Shown here in pieces: positions 14,148 through 24,300 of a stretch of 64,000 nt of DNA. Made by a program: the position numbers and the translations under genes. The DNA is taken from positions 61,803 to 125,802 of the forward strand of contig CAMAPT010000008.1 of the NCBI GenBank assembly GCA_945860225.1. Direction: 5' to 3'. The notes below the pieces were generated by a model. The model saw only the letters and a list, made by a program, of their open reading frames with translations. It had not been told where the DNA came from and did not search any database. Each line of letters begins with the position of its first letter. Within the stretch, counting starts at the first letter, position 1. The DNA is from Chitinophaga pinensis (lineage in GTDB: Bacteria; Bacteroidota; Bacteroidia; B-17B0; Aurantibacillaceae).

Positions 14148-16379
14148 ATGGTAACAGTAAAATACTCTGAGCAATTAGCAAATGTTGAAGACGCAAAAAA
14201 TCTGGGATTACTTCCAGAAGAATTTGATAAAATCAAAGAAATTTTAGGTCGTACCCCTAATTTCACCGAAGTATCTATTTTTTCTGTCATGTGGAGTGAA
14301 CATTGCTCTTACAAAAATTCAATTACTTGGTTAAAAACATTACCAAAAGACGGGCCACACATGTTAGCAAAAGCCGGCGAAGAAAATGCAGGCTTGGTAG
14401 ATATTGGAGATGGTTTAGGATGTTGTTTTAAAATCGAATCACACAATCACCCAAGTGCTCTAGAGCCATATCAAGGGGCAGCAACCGGTGTTGGTGGCAT
14501 TAATCGTGATATTTTCACAATGGGAGCCCGTCCAATTGCTCAATTAAATTCTTTACGTTTTGGAGACATTACCTCACAAAAAACTCAATGGCTCGTAAAA
14601 GGTGTAGTAAAAGGTATAGGCGATTACGGGAATGCTTTTGGTATTCCAACAGTTGGAGGCGAAGTGTTTTTTGATGAGTGCTACAACGTAAATCCATTGG
14701 TAAATGCGATGAGTGTTGGAATAGTTAAAGAAGGAGAAACAGTTAGCGCTACATCTTACGGTGTTGGTAACCCTGTATTTATCGTAGGTTCTTCAACCGG
14801 AAAAGACGGAATTGCAGGTGCTGCATTTGCTAGTAAAGACTTAACCGAAGATTCTGCTAAAGATTTACCATCCGTACAAGTGGGCGACCCTTTTCAAGAA
14901 AAATTATTATTAGAAGCTACTTTAGAAGTGATTAAAACGGGCGCTGTTGTTGGTATGCAAGACATGGGAGCTGCAGGTATTACATGTTCTACTTCTGAAA
15001 TGAGTGCTAAAGGAGAGCATGGTATGAATATTTGGTTACATAAAGTACCTACCCGCCAAGCCGGAATGCATCCTTTTGAAATTTTGTTATCAGAATCACA
15101 AGAACGTATGTTAGTGGTTGTAGAAAAAGGAAAAGAAGCTATTGTAAAAGCCGTATTTGATAAATGGGATTTAAACTGTGCTCAAATTGGAGAAGTAACT
15201 TCAGGCGACAGATTAAAATATTACATGCATGATGAATTGGTTGCCGATGTTCCTGCTGGTGTTTTGGTATTAGGAGGAGGTGCTCCAGTTTACAAGCGCG
15301 AATACAAAGAACCAGCTTATTATGCTGAGTCTAAAAAATTTAACATTAACTCTGTTGCAGAACCAAAAGATTTAAAACCAGTGATGCAATTCTTAGCTAA
15401 ATTACCAAATTTGGCAAGCAAACGTTGGATTTATAATCAATACGATAGTATGGTAGGAACTATCAACATGAGCACCAATAAACCAAGTGACGCGGCGATT
15501 GTAAATGTAAGAGGCACTAAAAAAGGATTAGCCATGACAGTTGATTGCAATGCTCGTTACGTGAATGCCGATCCAGAAACCGGATGTGCTATTGCCGTAA
15601 GTGAGGCTGCCCGTAATATCGTTTGCAGTGGAGGTATACCAAGCGCTGTAACTAATTGTTTAAATTTTGGTAACCCTTATAATCCAGAAGTATATTGGCA
15701 ATTTGTGGGAGCAATAAAAGGAATGGGTAAAGCTTGCGAAAAATTCAAAACACCTGTTACAGGTGGTAATGTGAGTTTTTATAACCAATCTAGCTACGAA
15801 GGTCCAGTGTTCCCAACACCAACTATTGGGATGATTGGTGTTTTAGAAGACAAATCATTGCAAACTACACTTGATTTTAAACATGAAGGTGATGCGATTT
15901 ATTTAATTGGAGAAAATAAAAATGATATCTCTTCTTCAGAATACTTATACAACTATCACAAAGTAAAAAACACACCGGCTCCATATTTTGATATAGATAC
16001 TGAACATAAGGTTCAAGCTTGCGTTTCGTCTATAATTCGTCAACAACTCATTTCATCCGCACATGATGTAAGCGATGGAGGTTTGTTTATGAATTTACTA
16101 GAAAGTGCTATGGTGAATGATTTAGGTTTTGAAATCACGACAGATGCTTCCATTCGAAAAGATGCCTTTTTATTTGGTGAAGCTCAAAGCCGAGTTGTTG
16201 TTACCGTATCACAAAACCATGTTGCTACATTAGAATCAGAATTACAAAAAAAAGGTGTTCATTTTACTAAATTAGGTACGGTAAAAGGTAAATCTGTTAT
16301 TATTGATGCTTTAGATTATGGACAAATTAGTCAATACAAACACTCTTTTGATACTTGTATTGAAGAATACATGAACTAA
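14148..16379 (+). CDS. purL: Phosphoribosylformylglycinamidine synthase, small-type PurL
   Basis: 743 residues, the length of the B. subtilis-type PurL that works with separate PurQ and PurS, unlike the 1200-1300 residue fused form. It uses ATP and glutamine-derived ammonia to convert FGAR to FGAM in purine synthesis. Motifs: MWSEHCSYKNS near the start, FKIESHNHPSALEPYQGAATGVGG, VVGMQDMGAAGITCSTSEM, and in the second half VTGGNVSFYNQS and SAHDVSDGGL. The neighbours are not purine genes, so PurQ and PurS must be elsewhere. A strong terminator follows. Confidence 0.95.
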   Translation: MVTVKYSEQLANVEDAKNLGLLPEEFDKIKEILGRTPNFTEVSIFSVMWSEHCSYKNSITWLKTLPKDGPHMLAKAGEENAGLVDIGDGLGCCFKIESHNHPSALEPYQGAATGVGGINRDIFTMGARPIAQLNSLRFGDITSQKTQWLVKGVVKGIGDYGNAFGIPTVGGEVFFDECYNVNPLVNAMSVGIVKEGETVSATSYGVGNPVFIVGSSTGKDGIAGAAFASKDLTEDSAKDLPSVQVGDPFQEKLLLEATLEVIKTGAVVGMQDMGAAGITCSTSEMSAKGEHGMNIWLHKVPTRQAGMHPFEILLSESQERMLVVVEKGKEAIVKAVFDKWDLNCAQIGEVTSGDRLKYYMHDELVADVPAGVLVLGGGAPVYKREYKEPAYYAESKKFNINSVAEPKDLKPVMQFLAKLPNLASKRWIYNQYDSMVGTINMSTNKPSDAAIVNVRGTKKGLAMTVDCNARYVNADPETGCAIAVSEAARNIVCSGGIPSAVTNCLNFGNPYNPEVYWQFVGAIKGMGKACEKFKTPVTGGNVSFYNQSSYEGPVFPTPTIGMIGVLEDKSLQTTLDFKHEGDAIYLIGENKNDISSSEYLYNYHKVKNTPAPYFDIDTEHKVQACVSSIIRQQLISSAHDVSDGGLFMNLLESAMVNDLGFEITTDASIRKDAFLFGEAQSRVVVTVSQNHVATLESELQKKGVHFTKLGTVKGKSVIIDALDYGQISQYKHSFDTCIEEYMN

Positions 16380-16410
16380 TCCATCACTTAATTCAATCTC
16401 CTCATAAAAA

Positions 16411-16447
16411 AATCGGCTGTCTCATTTCAAGACAGCCGATTTTTTTG
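16411..16447. terminator. Terminator after purL (convergent with crotonase gene)
   Basis: AATCGGCTGTC (16411-16421) pairs with GACAGCCGATT (16431-16441), with a T-run after and an A-run before; usable in both directions. Confidence 0.9.
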
Positions 16448-16463
16448 GTCATTATTTTAAAAA

Positions 16464-17222
16464 TTATGCCTTTTGTTTAAATTGATTGATAGCATTTACC
16501 GTAAATTCAGATAATACTAAAGTTCCGCTCATTCCTGCACGTTCAATTAATAAATCATCCCAATGTTCTGTTCCTTGCCAGATTATTTTCTTCAACATTT
16601 TCATCGCTTCAGGATTACTTGAAGCTAATTTTGTAGCTAAAATTTGAATATTTTTATCCATCTCTTCTTTTGAAGAAAACACTTCTGCATATAAACCTTT
16701 TTCTCTGGCCCACTCTGCAGTTTGCCACTCAGTAGCATTAATCGTTAATTGACAAAATGCTGAAGTTCCGACTTTACGTTCTACTGCCGGACCAACTACA
16801 AATGGGCCAATACCTACTGCTAACTCAGATAATTTAATAGAGGCATTTTCTAATGCAAATGCATAATCTGCACTTGATGCAATCCCTACTCCTCCGCCAA
16901 CAGCTTTCCCTTGAACTCGAGCTATAATAAATTTTGGTGCCTTACGCATCGCATTAATAACCATCGCAAAACCAGAAAAGAATTTTAATCCAGTATCAAT
17001 ATCTTTGATTGATATCAATTCATCAAAACTTGCGCCCGCACAAAATACCTTATCACCTTCGCTCTGTAAAATAATAACCTTTACATTGTCATCGTTTCCT
17101 AATTTTTCAATTTCCAAAGCTAAATTTCGCAATTGTACTCCAGGCATTGAATTACTTTGTGGGTGAAAAAAGGTGATAGTTCCTACTCCGTTTTCAATTA
17201 CCGATTTAATTGTTCCTTCCAT
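16464..17222 (-). CDS. Enoyl-CoA hydratase/isomerase family protein
   Basis: 252 residues of the crotonase fold. The oxyanion-hole segments are CAGASFDELISI near residue 62 and GKAVGGGVGIASSADYAFA near 105; the region KLSELAVGIGPFVVGP holds one of the catalytic Glu positions, while the second usual Glu position seems to be Val/Gly, so the reaction (hydratase, isomerase or other) cannot be set. The C-terminal helices KMLKKIIWQGTEHW onward would form the trimer contact. It stands alone between two terminators, with no fatty-acid or amino-acid degradation genes alongside. Confidence 0.85.
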   Translation of the reverse strand: MEGTIKSVIENGVGTITFFHPQSNSMPGVQLRNLALEIEKLGNDDNVKVIILQSEGDKVFCAGASFDELISIKDIDTGLKFFSGFAMVINAMRKAPKFIIARVQGKAVGGGVGIASSADYAFALENASIKLSELAVGIGPFVVGPAVERKVGTSAFCQLTINATEWQTAEWAREKGLYAEVFSSKEEMDKNIQILATKLASSNPEAMKMLKKIIWQGTEHWDDLLIERAGMSGTLVLSEFTVNAINQFKQKA

Positions 17223-17291
17223 GACGATAGATTTAAATAGATTGATTTTGTTTTATAAAAAATTTGATATTGAGAAAGATGATAACAATAG

Positions 17292-17318
17292 AAAAGTCGC
17301 CCAAAAGGGGCGACTTTT
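17292..17318 (-). terminator. Terminator downstream of yidC
   Basis: AAAAGTCGCC (17292-17301) pairs with GGCGACTTTT (17309-17318); lies 7 bases after the yidC stop on the minus strand. Confidence 0.75.
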
Positions 17319-17324
17319 CTGACT

Positions 17325-19214
17325 TTATTTTTTAATTTGAATCTGCTGCTGTTTTTTTGCCATTTCTTCTAGTTTCATCTGGAAACTAGACTTCTTTTCG
17401 GGTTTTTTCATATTAGCCAATAACTGTTCTCTAATTTTCCCATCATCAATGAATTTTTTCATTAACCATGTTTGGAGAAAGGTAATAATATTTGCTAAAA
17501 AATAATACCAGCTTAATCCAGCAGCATAACTATTCATTACTGCTAAGAAAATTACAGGCATCAAATACATCATATATTTCATTCCCGGCATTTGTGTTTG
17601 CTGAGGCTGAAGCATCGATTGATTCATCCATGTATAAATAATAGTGGAAGCAAACATTAATAATGCAAATAAACTAACGTGGTCTCCAAAACCCCAAAGT
17701 TCAAAGCCAAAATCATAAATAGAATCATAAGTAGACAAATCATCAGTCCATAAAAACGGTTTTTGTCTTAATTCAATAGCCGCCGGAAAAAATCCAAATA
17801 AAGCAATTAAAATTGGGAATTGTAACAACATAGGTAAACATCCAGACAAAGGGTTAGCTCCTGCTCGCCTGTACAAAGACATGGTTTCCTGTTGTTTTTT
17901 TAATGGATCATCATTTTTTTCATATTTAGCATTAATCTCATCTATTTCAGGTTTAAGCACCCGCATCTTAGAACTGCTCATATATGTTTTATAAGCAATA
18001 GGAAATAATAGTGTTTTTAATATTAAGGTTAATATTAAAATAACGATTCCACTATTTAAATTTGATAATAAATCAAACAAAGGTATAATCATCCATTTAT
18101 TAATATAGCTAAAAACACTCCAACCTAAAGGAATGATTTCTTCTAAATCTATATCGTATGCTTTTAAAGTGTTATATTGAGTGGGACCAAAGTAAAAGGC
18201 CATTCCGAATTTTTCGGACGAACTATGATTAAATGGAATGCCTAACTTAGAAGTAATTGTTTTTACAAATTGTTTTGAATTTGGATTTTCTGAGGTTTTA
18301 ACGAAACTCCCATCCTTCAAAAATTCAGTATCCGCTATTAAGGTAGAATTGAAAAAATGTTGTTTAAAACAAACCCACTTAATTGGTTGTTCATTTAATG
18401 CTTTTTCTTCGCTTTTACGGGCATTGATATAGTCAACACCTTCAACCGCTTGTTTGTAATAAGCAGTTGCCGCTTCTCTTTCTTTCACAATATGCTTTTC
18501 CTGAGAAGGCAAGGCCTGAGACCAATGCATGGTGATTTTATTGGTTGTATTTGAAATAATATTCTGCATACCAACAATATTCACATCATAATCCAGCATA
18601 AAATCACCACCCTTCATAGAATATACGTATTCAATATAACTTTCAGGTTTTGTTGTTTCTAATTTCAAAACAATAGATTTGGTATTGTTTCCAGTTACAA
18701 ATTCAGAAACAGAAGATGGTTTGAAAAAAAAGCTGTCGGTGCTAAAACGTGTTTTATTGGCATACGCATCAAACTCTAAGTATTGAGAGGTAGAATCCTT
18801 ATCAAATAACACTAAGGCTTTTTCATCTCCATAACGTTTATAATTCTTCAATTCTACTTTTTCTACATGTCCACCTTTTGTAGAAATGTAAACTTTTAAA
18901 TTTTCATTTTCAAGAGTTACAACATCAGTTTTACCAATTGATGATGGGGCAAAATCTTTGTATCTGTTAACTCTTTCTATATTCATTAAAGAATCAGAAA
19001 GATTACTCAATACTAAAGTATCATTTTTTGAGTTTTTTGTTTTTATTGTACTAGCAACTTGCGCCTCTTGGAGTACTTTGGCGGTGACTAACTCTATAGA
19101 ATCTTTTATTTGCTTATTTCTAGCTATTTGTTCTTTGCTAGGACCAGTTAACGCTAACCAAGTAATTAAAATAGCGGCAATTAATCCTAGACCAATAAGA
19201 GACGATTTATCCAT
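17325..19214 (-). CDS. yidC: Membrane protein insertase YidC
   Basis: 629 residues, as usual for Bacteroidota YidC. It inserts and folds inner-membrane proteins, alone or with SecYEG. Helix 1 is at residues 5-22 (LIGLGLIAAILITWLALTGP), a large periplasmic beta domain covers about 60-350, and the conserved insertase core follows: GIVILILTLILKTLLFPIAY, the cytoplasmic hairpin MSSSKMRVLKPEIDEINAKY, NPLSGCLPMLLQFPILIALF, then PVIFLAVMNSYAAGLSWYYF. A basic tail (KKPEKKSSFQMKLEEMAKKQ) could touch ribosomes. It has its own promoter and terminator. Confidence 0.96.
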   Translation of the reverse strand: MDKSSLIGLGLIAAILITWLALTGPSKEQIARNKQIKDSIELVTAKVLQEAQVASTIKTKNSKNDTLVLSNLSDSLMNIERVNRYKDFAPSSIGKTDVVTLENENLKVYISTKGGHVEKVELKNYKRYGDEKALVLFDKDSTSQYLEFDAYANKTRFSTDSFFFKPSSVSEFVTGNNTKSIVLKLETTKPESYIEYVYSMKGGDFMLDYDVNIVGMQNIISNTTNKITMHWSQALPSQEKHIVKEREAATAYYKQAVEGVDYINARKSEEKALNEQPIKWVCFKQHFFNSTLIADTEFLKDGSFVKTSENPNSKQFVKTITSKLGIPFNHSSSEKFGMAFYFGPTQYNTLKAYDIDLEEIIPLGWSVFSYINKWMIIPLFDLLSNLNSGIVILILTLILKTLLFPIAYKTYMSSSKMRVLKPEIDEINAKYEKNDDPLKKQQETMSLYRRAGANPLSGCLPMLLQFPILIALFGFFPAAIELRQKPFLWTDDLSTYDSIYDFGFELWGFGDHVSLFALLMFASTIIYTWMNQSMLQPQQTQMPGMKYMMYLMPVIFLAVMNSYAAGLSWYYFLANIITFLQTWLMKKFIDDGKIREQLLANMKKPEKKSSFQMKLEEMAKKQQQIQIKK

Positions 19215-19234
19215 AATGGGTATAATTTAGGGTG

Positions 19235-19263
19235 CAAATATAACTGTTTTTGTTAAGGCCAAC
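19235..19263 (-). promoter_or_regulatory. yidC promoter
   Basis: Minus strand GTTG (19263-19260), 17 bases, then TATATTTG (19242-19235) followed by CACC; this is close to TTTG-N17-23-TAnnTTTG, and lies about 20 bases upstream of the ATG. Confidence 0.55.
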
Positions 19264-19275
19264 TTATAAAAGAAT

Positions 19276-19668
19276 TTAGAGATTATTGCCTATTTCTAAA
19301 GCTAGAATCTCAAATTCTTCTTTAGAAAATCTCAACTTTTCATTTGAGAAATTCATATCGTTAACAGAATTAATAGGAATTAAATGAACATGCGCATGAG
19401 GTACTTCTAGTCCTACTACAGAGATTCCTATACGATTACAAGGAACAACTTTTTTTATTGCAATAGCTACGTTCTTGGCAAAATTCATTAATCCAGAATA
19501 AGTATCAGAATCTAAATCAAAAATATAATCTACTTCTTTTTTAGGAATAACTAATATATGACCCTTCTTCAGAGGGAAAATATCCAAAAAGGCCAAAAAA
19601 TGTTCATTTTCAGCTACCTTATAACATGGTATTTCACCGGCGACAATTTTAGAAAAAACACTTGCCAT
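19276..19668 (-). CDS. HIT family nucleotide-binding protein
   Basis: 130 residues from the ATG at 19668 (MASVFSKIVAGEIPCYKV), which leaves one base after the greA stop; a longer frame into greA exists but the family starts at ASVFSKI. The histidine triad is VPHAHVHLIPI near residue 95, and LDIFPLKKGHILVIPKKEVD is typical. HIT proteins are nucleoside phosphoramidase or dinucleotide hydrolases; the cellular substrate is unknown. The tight spacing shows co-translation with greA, a frequent pairing in Bacteroidota. Confidence 0.93.
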   Translation of the reverse strand: MASVFSKIVAGEIPCYKVAENEHFLAFLDIFPLKKGHILVIPKKEVDYIFDLDSDTYSGLMNFAKNVAIAIKKVVPCNRIGISVVGLEVPHAHVHLIPINSVNDMNFSNEKLRFSKEEFEILALEIGNNL

Positions 19669-19669
19669 T

Positions 19670-20143
19670 CTAAATCGTAATTTCAATAATTTCAAATGGA
19701 ATAACACCAGCCGGAACCGTTACATCAACTTTGTCTCCAACCTTTTTGCCAATTAATCCTTTCCCAATTGGAGAATCGATGGAAATTTTACCTGCTTTCA
19801 AATCAGCTTCATTTTCAGCAACAATGGTATATTTCATCTCCATATTGTTTTTTAAATTTTTGATTTTAACAGTTGTTAAAATACTTACTTTAGAAATGTC
19901 CAACTTCGTGCTATCCACTACTCGAGCATTAGCAACAATTTCTTCCAATTTTGAAATTTTTATTTCCAACAAGCCTTGTGCTTCTTTAGCAGCATCATAT
20001 TCAGCATTCTCGGATAAATCACCCTTATCTCTCGCTTCGGCTATTTGACGAATCACATTTTTTCTTTCAACTGTTTTTAAGTATTGTAATTCATCTTTTA
20101 GCTTTTGTAATCCTTCTTCCGTGTAATAGGCAATAGTTGTCAT
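19670..20143 (-). CDS. greA: Transcription elongation factor GreA
   Basis: 157 residues. GreA rescues backtracked RNA polymerase by stimulating transcript cleavage. The N-terminal coiled coil carries the acidic tip (EARDKGDLSENAEYDAAKEA, tip Asp/Glu near residues 42-45), and the C-terminal FKBP-like domain has the SPIGKGLIGKKVGDKVDVTV signature. It is first in a two-gene unit with the HIT gene. Confidence 0.97.
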   Translation of the reverse strand: MTTIAYYTEEGLQKLKDELQYLKTVERKNVIRQIAEARDKGDLSENAEYDAAKEAQGLLEIKISKLEEIVANARVVDSTKLDISKVSILTTVKIKNLKNNMEMKYTIVAENEADLKAGKISIDSPIGKGLIGKKVGDKVDVTVPAGVIPFEIIEITI

Positions 20144-20172
20144 TTTTTTCCTCGTTTTTTAAAATGAAAGAA

Positions 20173-20192
20173 TCCCGAATATATTTTCGGGA
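20173..20192 (-). terminator. Terminator of the TonB receptor/PorV operon
   Basis: TCCCGAA (20173-20179) pairs with TTCGGGA (20186-20192); on the minus strand it is followed by a T-rich stretch and lies between the PorV-like gene and greA. Confidence 0.65.
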
Positions 20193-20223
20193 CTCTCAAA
20201 AGTATAATAAAATAAAATAAGTG

Positions 20224-21312
20224 TTACATATTAATTCTGACACCCATAGAATGTACACCACCAAATGGGTTTGTAAAGCGATATGAGTAATCAAACGCGA
20301 AAGTTGATTTTTTTTCTCCAAAAGGAACTTCAATACTAGCGCCACAAGATGGCCCTGTAAAAGCAGTAGTACGATTAGCTTCACCATTAAAAATACCTTT
20401 TTCAGTAACCATGCCTGCTCTCACCATCACAATATTTTTCCAACCATATTCCATACCAACTAAAAAATTGTCTTTAGTGAATGAATTAGATGTAAAATTA
20501 CCTGCTAAGGTTAGGCGATGAGTTTTGGATTTGCCTGTAGAATCTTTAAGTAGATACAAATCGTAGGCCGCTGAAATATTTAACAAAGCTGGTAGCTCAA
20601 ATGCCCCTGATTTATTATTAATAGTTAGTTCATAAGCATTTCCGTAAGCATTTGTTACAGTCCTTTGAGTAGATAATCCATCTCCTTTATACTGCATTTT
20701 TGGCCCCACATTTTTTAAAGCCACACCTAAATGAATATGATCTTGCTTTCCGGTATGATATTGAATACCTGCGTCGATAGAAACACCTTGAGCCTTAACG
20801 TTATCAATTCCTTCAGAGATAACTCTTAACAAAATTCCTCCCGAAATATTATCAGAAAAACCCTTTGCATAGGATATTGCAATATTTGAAAAACGTGGTG
20901 TAAAAGTTCCTAAACCTCCTTCAGGTTGATCTACGGTAGTTCTTTCTATTTTACCCGCATTAATAGACATGATACCTAATCCAATAGCTCCAGTTTCACC
21001 TACCCTTTGTGTAAATCCAAAAGTATTAATATTAATACCTGAACCAACCAACCAAGAAGAACGCATAAACATTAATTCCGTTTTTCTAGTAGAAGCAATA
21101 CCTGCTATATTGGTATATTGCGACTCAAGACCTTTTGAACACGCACCGTTTGCTCCAGCCCATCCAGATGAACGAGCATATGGATTAATCAATAATTGTG
21201 ATGCTCCAGCTTGACCAGCTCGCTCAGGATTACCTGCATTTGACTCATATCCTGTAATCATCAAGCTACCTGTTAAAACAACACTCAACGATATATTTAA
21301 AAATGACTTCAT
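20224..21312 (-). CDS. PorV/PorQ-family outer-membrane barrel protein
   Basis: 362 residues with a signal peptide (LNISLSVVLTGSLMITGYES, cut after SNA). The mature N-terminus AGQAGASQLLINPYARSSGW is the hallmark of the PorV/PorQ (UPF0164) family, FadL-like barrels. The rest is alternating beta strands ending in Met after an aromatic-rich strand. PorV itself shuttles T9SS cargo from the translocon to the attachment complex; this paralog sits 30 bp after a T9SS-type cargo gene, so a partner role for that cargo is a fair inference. Canonical PorV is usually linked to porU, which is absent here. Confidence 0.82.
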   Translation of the reverse strand: MKSFLNISLSVVLTGSLMITGYESNAGNPERAGQAGASQLLINPYARSSGWAGANGACSKGLESQYTNIAGIASTRKTELMFMRSSWLVGSGININTFGFTQRVGETGAIGLGIMSINAGKIERTTVDQPEGGLGTFTPRFSNIAISYAKGFSDNISGGILLRVISEGIDNVKAQGVSIDAGIQYHTGKQDHIHLGVALKNVGPKMQYKGDGLSTQRTVTNAYGNAYELTINNKSGAFELPALLNISAAYDLYLLKDSTGKSKTHRLTLAGNFTSNSFTKDNFLVGMEYGWKNIVMVRAGMVTEKGIFNGEANRTTAFTGPSCGASIEVPFGEKKSTFAFDYSYRFTNPFGGVHSMGVRINM

Positions 21313-21341
21313 AATAATCTATATTTAACGCTATTAAATGT

Positions 21342-24300
21342 CTAGTAACTTTGTAAATCTAATGGTCTCATAACACCAAACCATTTTAGAATTTTTTCAC
21401 CTACACCCGGCACATCCACATGAATAATATATAAACCGCTAGCGACAGGTATTCCACTTTGATTTTTCAAATCCCAATCTTGATAAGAAAGTCGTTTTGA
21501 TTTAATAAAGTCAGATTGATTTGTTTCAATATCTTCTTGACCACTAACATCCCTATCAAAAGTTCTTACCAAAGTTCCATTTAAGGTAAAAATCTTGATT
21601 TTACATTTATTTGGTAAATTAGTAATACGAACTCTATTATCAATCCTTGAATTTTCGTAAGAAGAATAAGCATAATATGGATTCGGTACAACATTAATTA
21701 AATCTAAAGAAGATTTAAGTTTATCCGCATTATTAGTTTCAGTAAAAATATCTGCTGTACTAAATTTATAATATCCAAAATTATTATTGACTGGACTTGA
21801 GGATAAGTCTTTCGTTAATCGTGTGAAATTCGTGCTATTTGCATCCGAAATAAACGGTGTAGCAAGAATACCACTAGCGTTAGCTGTTGTTGTATTTGAA
21901 TAAACACCTGACATACCATATTTGTAGGCTTTTTTAACCCTCAATTTTACTTTAGCGTCACAAGGCATATCCGCCGGATTTTTAAAAGCGTAACGAGAAT
22001 CAATTAATAAAGGCATATTAACCCACATAGCTTCACTCCATATATTATGCAACATATTAATGGTTGAATTATTATAAGCTGCTTTGTAGTTGAATGCGAA
22101 ATCGGCAAATTGAGCATAAGTTCCTACACCTAAGCTTCTGCCATTAACTCCTGCATTAACTCCCGTAACACCTGCATATTTCATATTACTTCTATTGTGA
22201 CCAAACACATAAATATAATGTCTGCCTCCAAAAGCATAAGGATATGAAGAACTTGTTGCTCTGCTAGCAGTAGGGTTCCACATCATATCGTCTCCATTAT
22301 TTGGGGCTAACGCATTAGATGCAGATTGATATGAATCTTCTCCAAAGGCTATATTTAAACGTTCTCCTGTTTCTAAATTAATAGCATAGCCTGGGAACCA
22401 AGATAAACCTGTTTGAAAAGGCACTCCAGAAATTGAATCAACTGATGCTTCGGCTGTGTTACATCCGGGTTGTCCTAAAGCAATACCTTGCTTATCTACA
22501 CATTTGTGTCTACGTGGTTCTAATTTTCTCGCACCGGAAGGATTTGAACCAGGTTCATCACTCTCTTCTAAAACGATTGCTCTTGTCCATTTACTTTTAT
22601 CTTTCGTTAATACAATATCTACACTCGCTAAGCCTCTTAAATCATAGTTAGTATTCATAACTTGCGAACCCGAAGTCATCAAACTATAGGATGGTGCCGC
22701 GAATGAACCAACTTTAGAGGAAGCTGTTAATGCGTATGGTGCCCAAGTACCGCCAATCAAATTTTCAAAATGAGATTCAGGATCAGCATAACCCAAAGAA
22801 GTAGAAATATCATTTTGTGAAAGATCTTTATTGTCTTCAAAATTTCCTGATCGAATCCAATTATAAGGGGTAGCACCATCTACATCTGCAATACCACTTA
22901 ACCAACTAATGGATGAATTAGAATAAAAAATACCACTACCATCTAAAATGTCTCCTGATTTAACAACTCTATCATAAGAAGTGGACGGAACTGAAACCTC
23001 AGCAATATCCCTTGATTGAGCTAAAGAAACTGAAAGACCTAAATCACTGAAATAATACTCTTCCTGCATTTTAATCGCTTTACAAGGATAGTATGATTTA
23101 TTTGTATTCAAATCTTTTAACACCCATGTCGTTGAATCAGCATTAACTCGACCAAACTGTGTAAGTTTTGGAGCCAACTGATTAAATGGTTTATTAATAT
23201 GAAATTCCGATTGATTTTTACAAGGATCCACATTATCCACAGTGTCAATAGATGAATTCCAATTACGATTTATGAATGATATAGAGAAATTAGAATTTGG
23301 TACATTTAATGGGTCTACTACTTTTACATTAATTGGCCCACGACCATTTTCGTAAGTAATTTCATCGATTCTATTTCCATTTGCAACAATTTTATCGATA
23401 GATTCTTGAGTTAAATCCAAGAAATTTCCACCGTTTCCTTGACCTTCGATTCTTGTAATTTTAGGGCCATATCCATAAAATGAATTAGCAACGGTTCCAC
23501 CTTTTTCAGCAGCGGGATCATGAGGTATACCAAATGCTTTTTTTGATTTACGACCTTCTAAATATGGTCTTTTTTGCCCTTCGTTACTTGCAATTCCTGA
23601 TTGAGTAAATGGTGTGTCTTCTTTATATTGTCCGTAGTTATTATATCCGTAAGCTACACATAAGAAATAATATTCCTTATTATTAATAACTTTTTTATCT
23701 TGAGCTGAAGAGAACTCATCTCTTGTAAAATGGAATGATGATTGAATACCTTTATCGCTAGTAGATGAAGCATCTACTTTTACTTTAGGAACATCACCAC
23801 CAGTTGTAGCATCATACTCATAATTAATTAAACGCGTAATCCCATTCGCAACATCACAGTTAAAAACTAATTTAGCCTTAGATGGGTCAGATAATTCTTC
23901 CTGAGTAATAGAATTATTCTTCAATTGATATAATTTATAACCTTCGAAATGGTAAGATTTATCAGCATTAGGGAACTTAATAGGATCAACTATAATCGAT
24001 ACATCTAATTCTTTATATTGATTTAAATAGTTATTTGAACCTGGTTTATTAGAAAAATAAATAATTAATTCATTTTCCATCTCCTGTATAGTCAAATCAG
24101 GCGCTTCAGGACCACTTAATACTCGGAAACAGTTATCAAACAAAGACTGCGCTTTGTCATCTGCTATTTTCAATAAAGGAATAGAAGCTTTAGGATCAGT
24201 AGAAGTAGTTCTAGCCCAAGGCAATCCTACTGTAATATAATTTACAGCACCAGGTTGTAATTCAAATGGACCTGAAGACTGCATAAAACGTCTATCACCT

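Noticed and set aside
20196..20387. Small minus-strand ORF overlapping the PorV-like gene end
   Set aside because: It lies in another frame of the barrel gene and its terminator and has no signal of its own.
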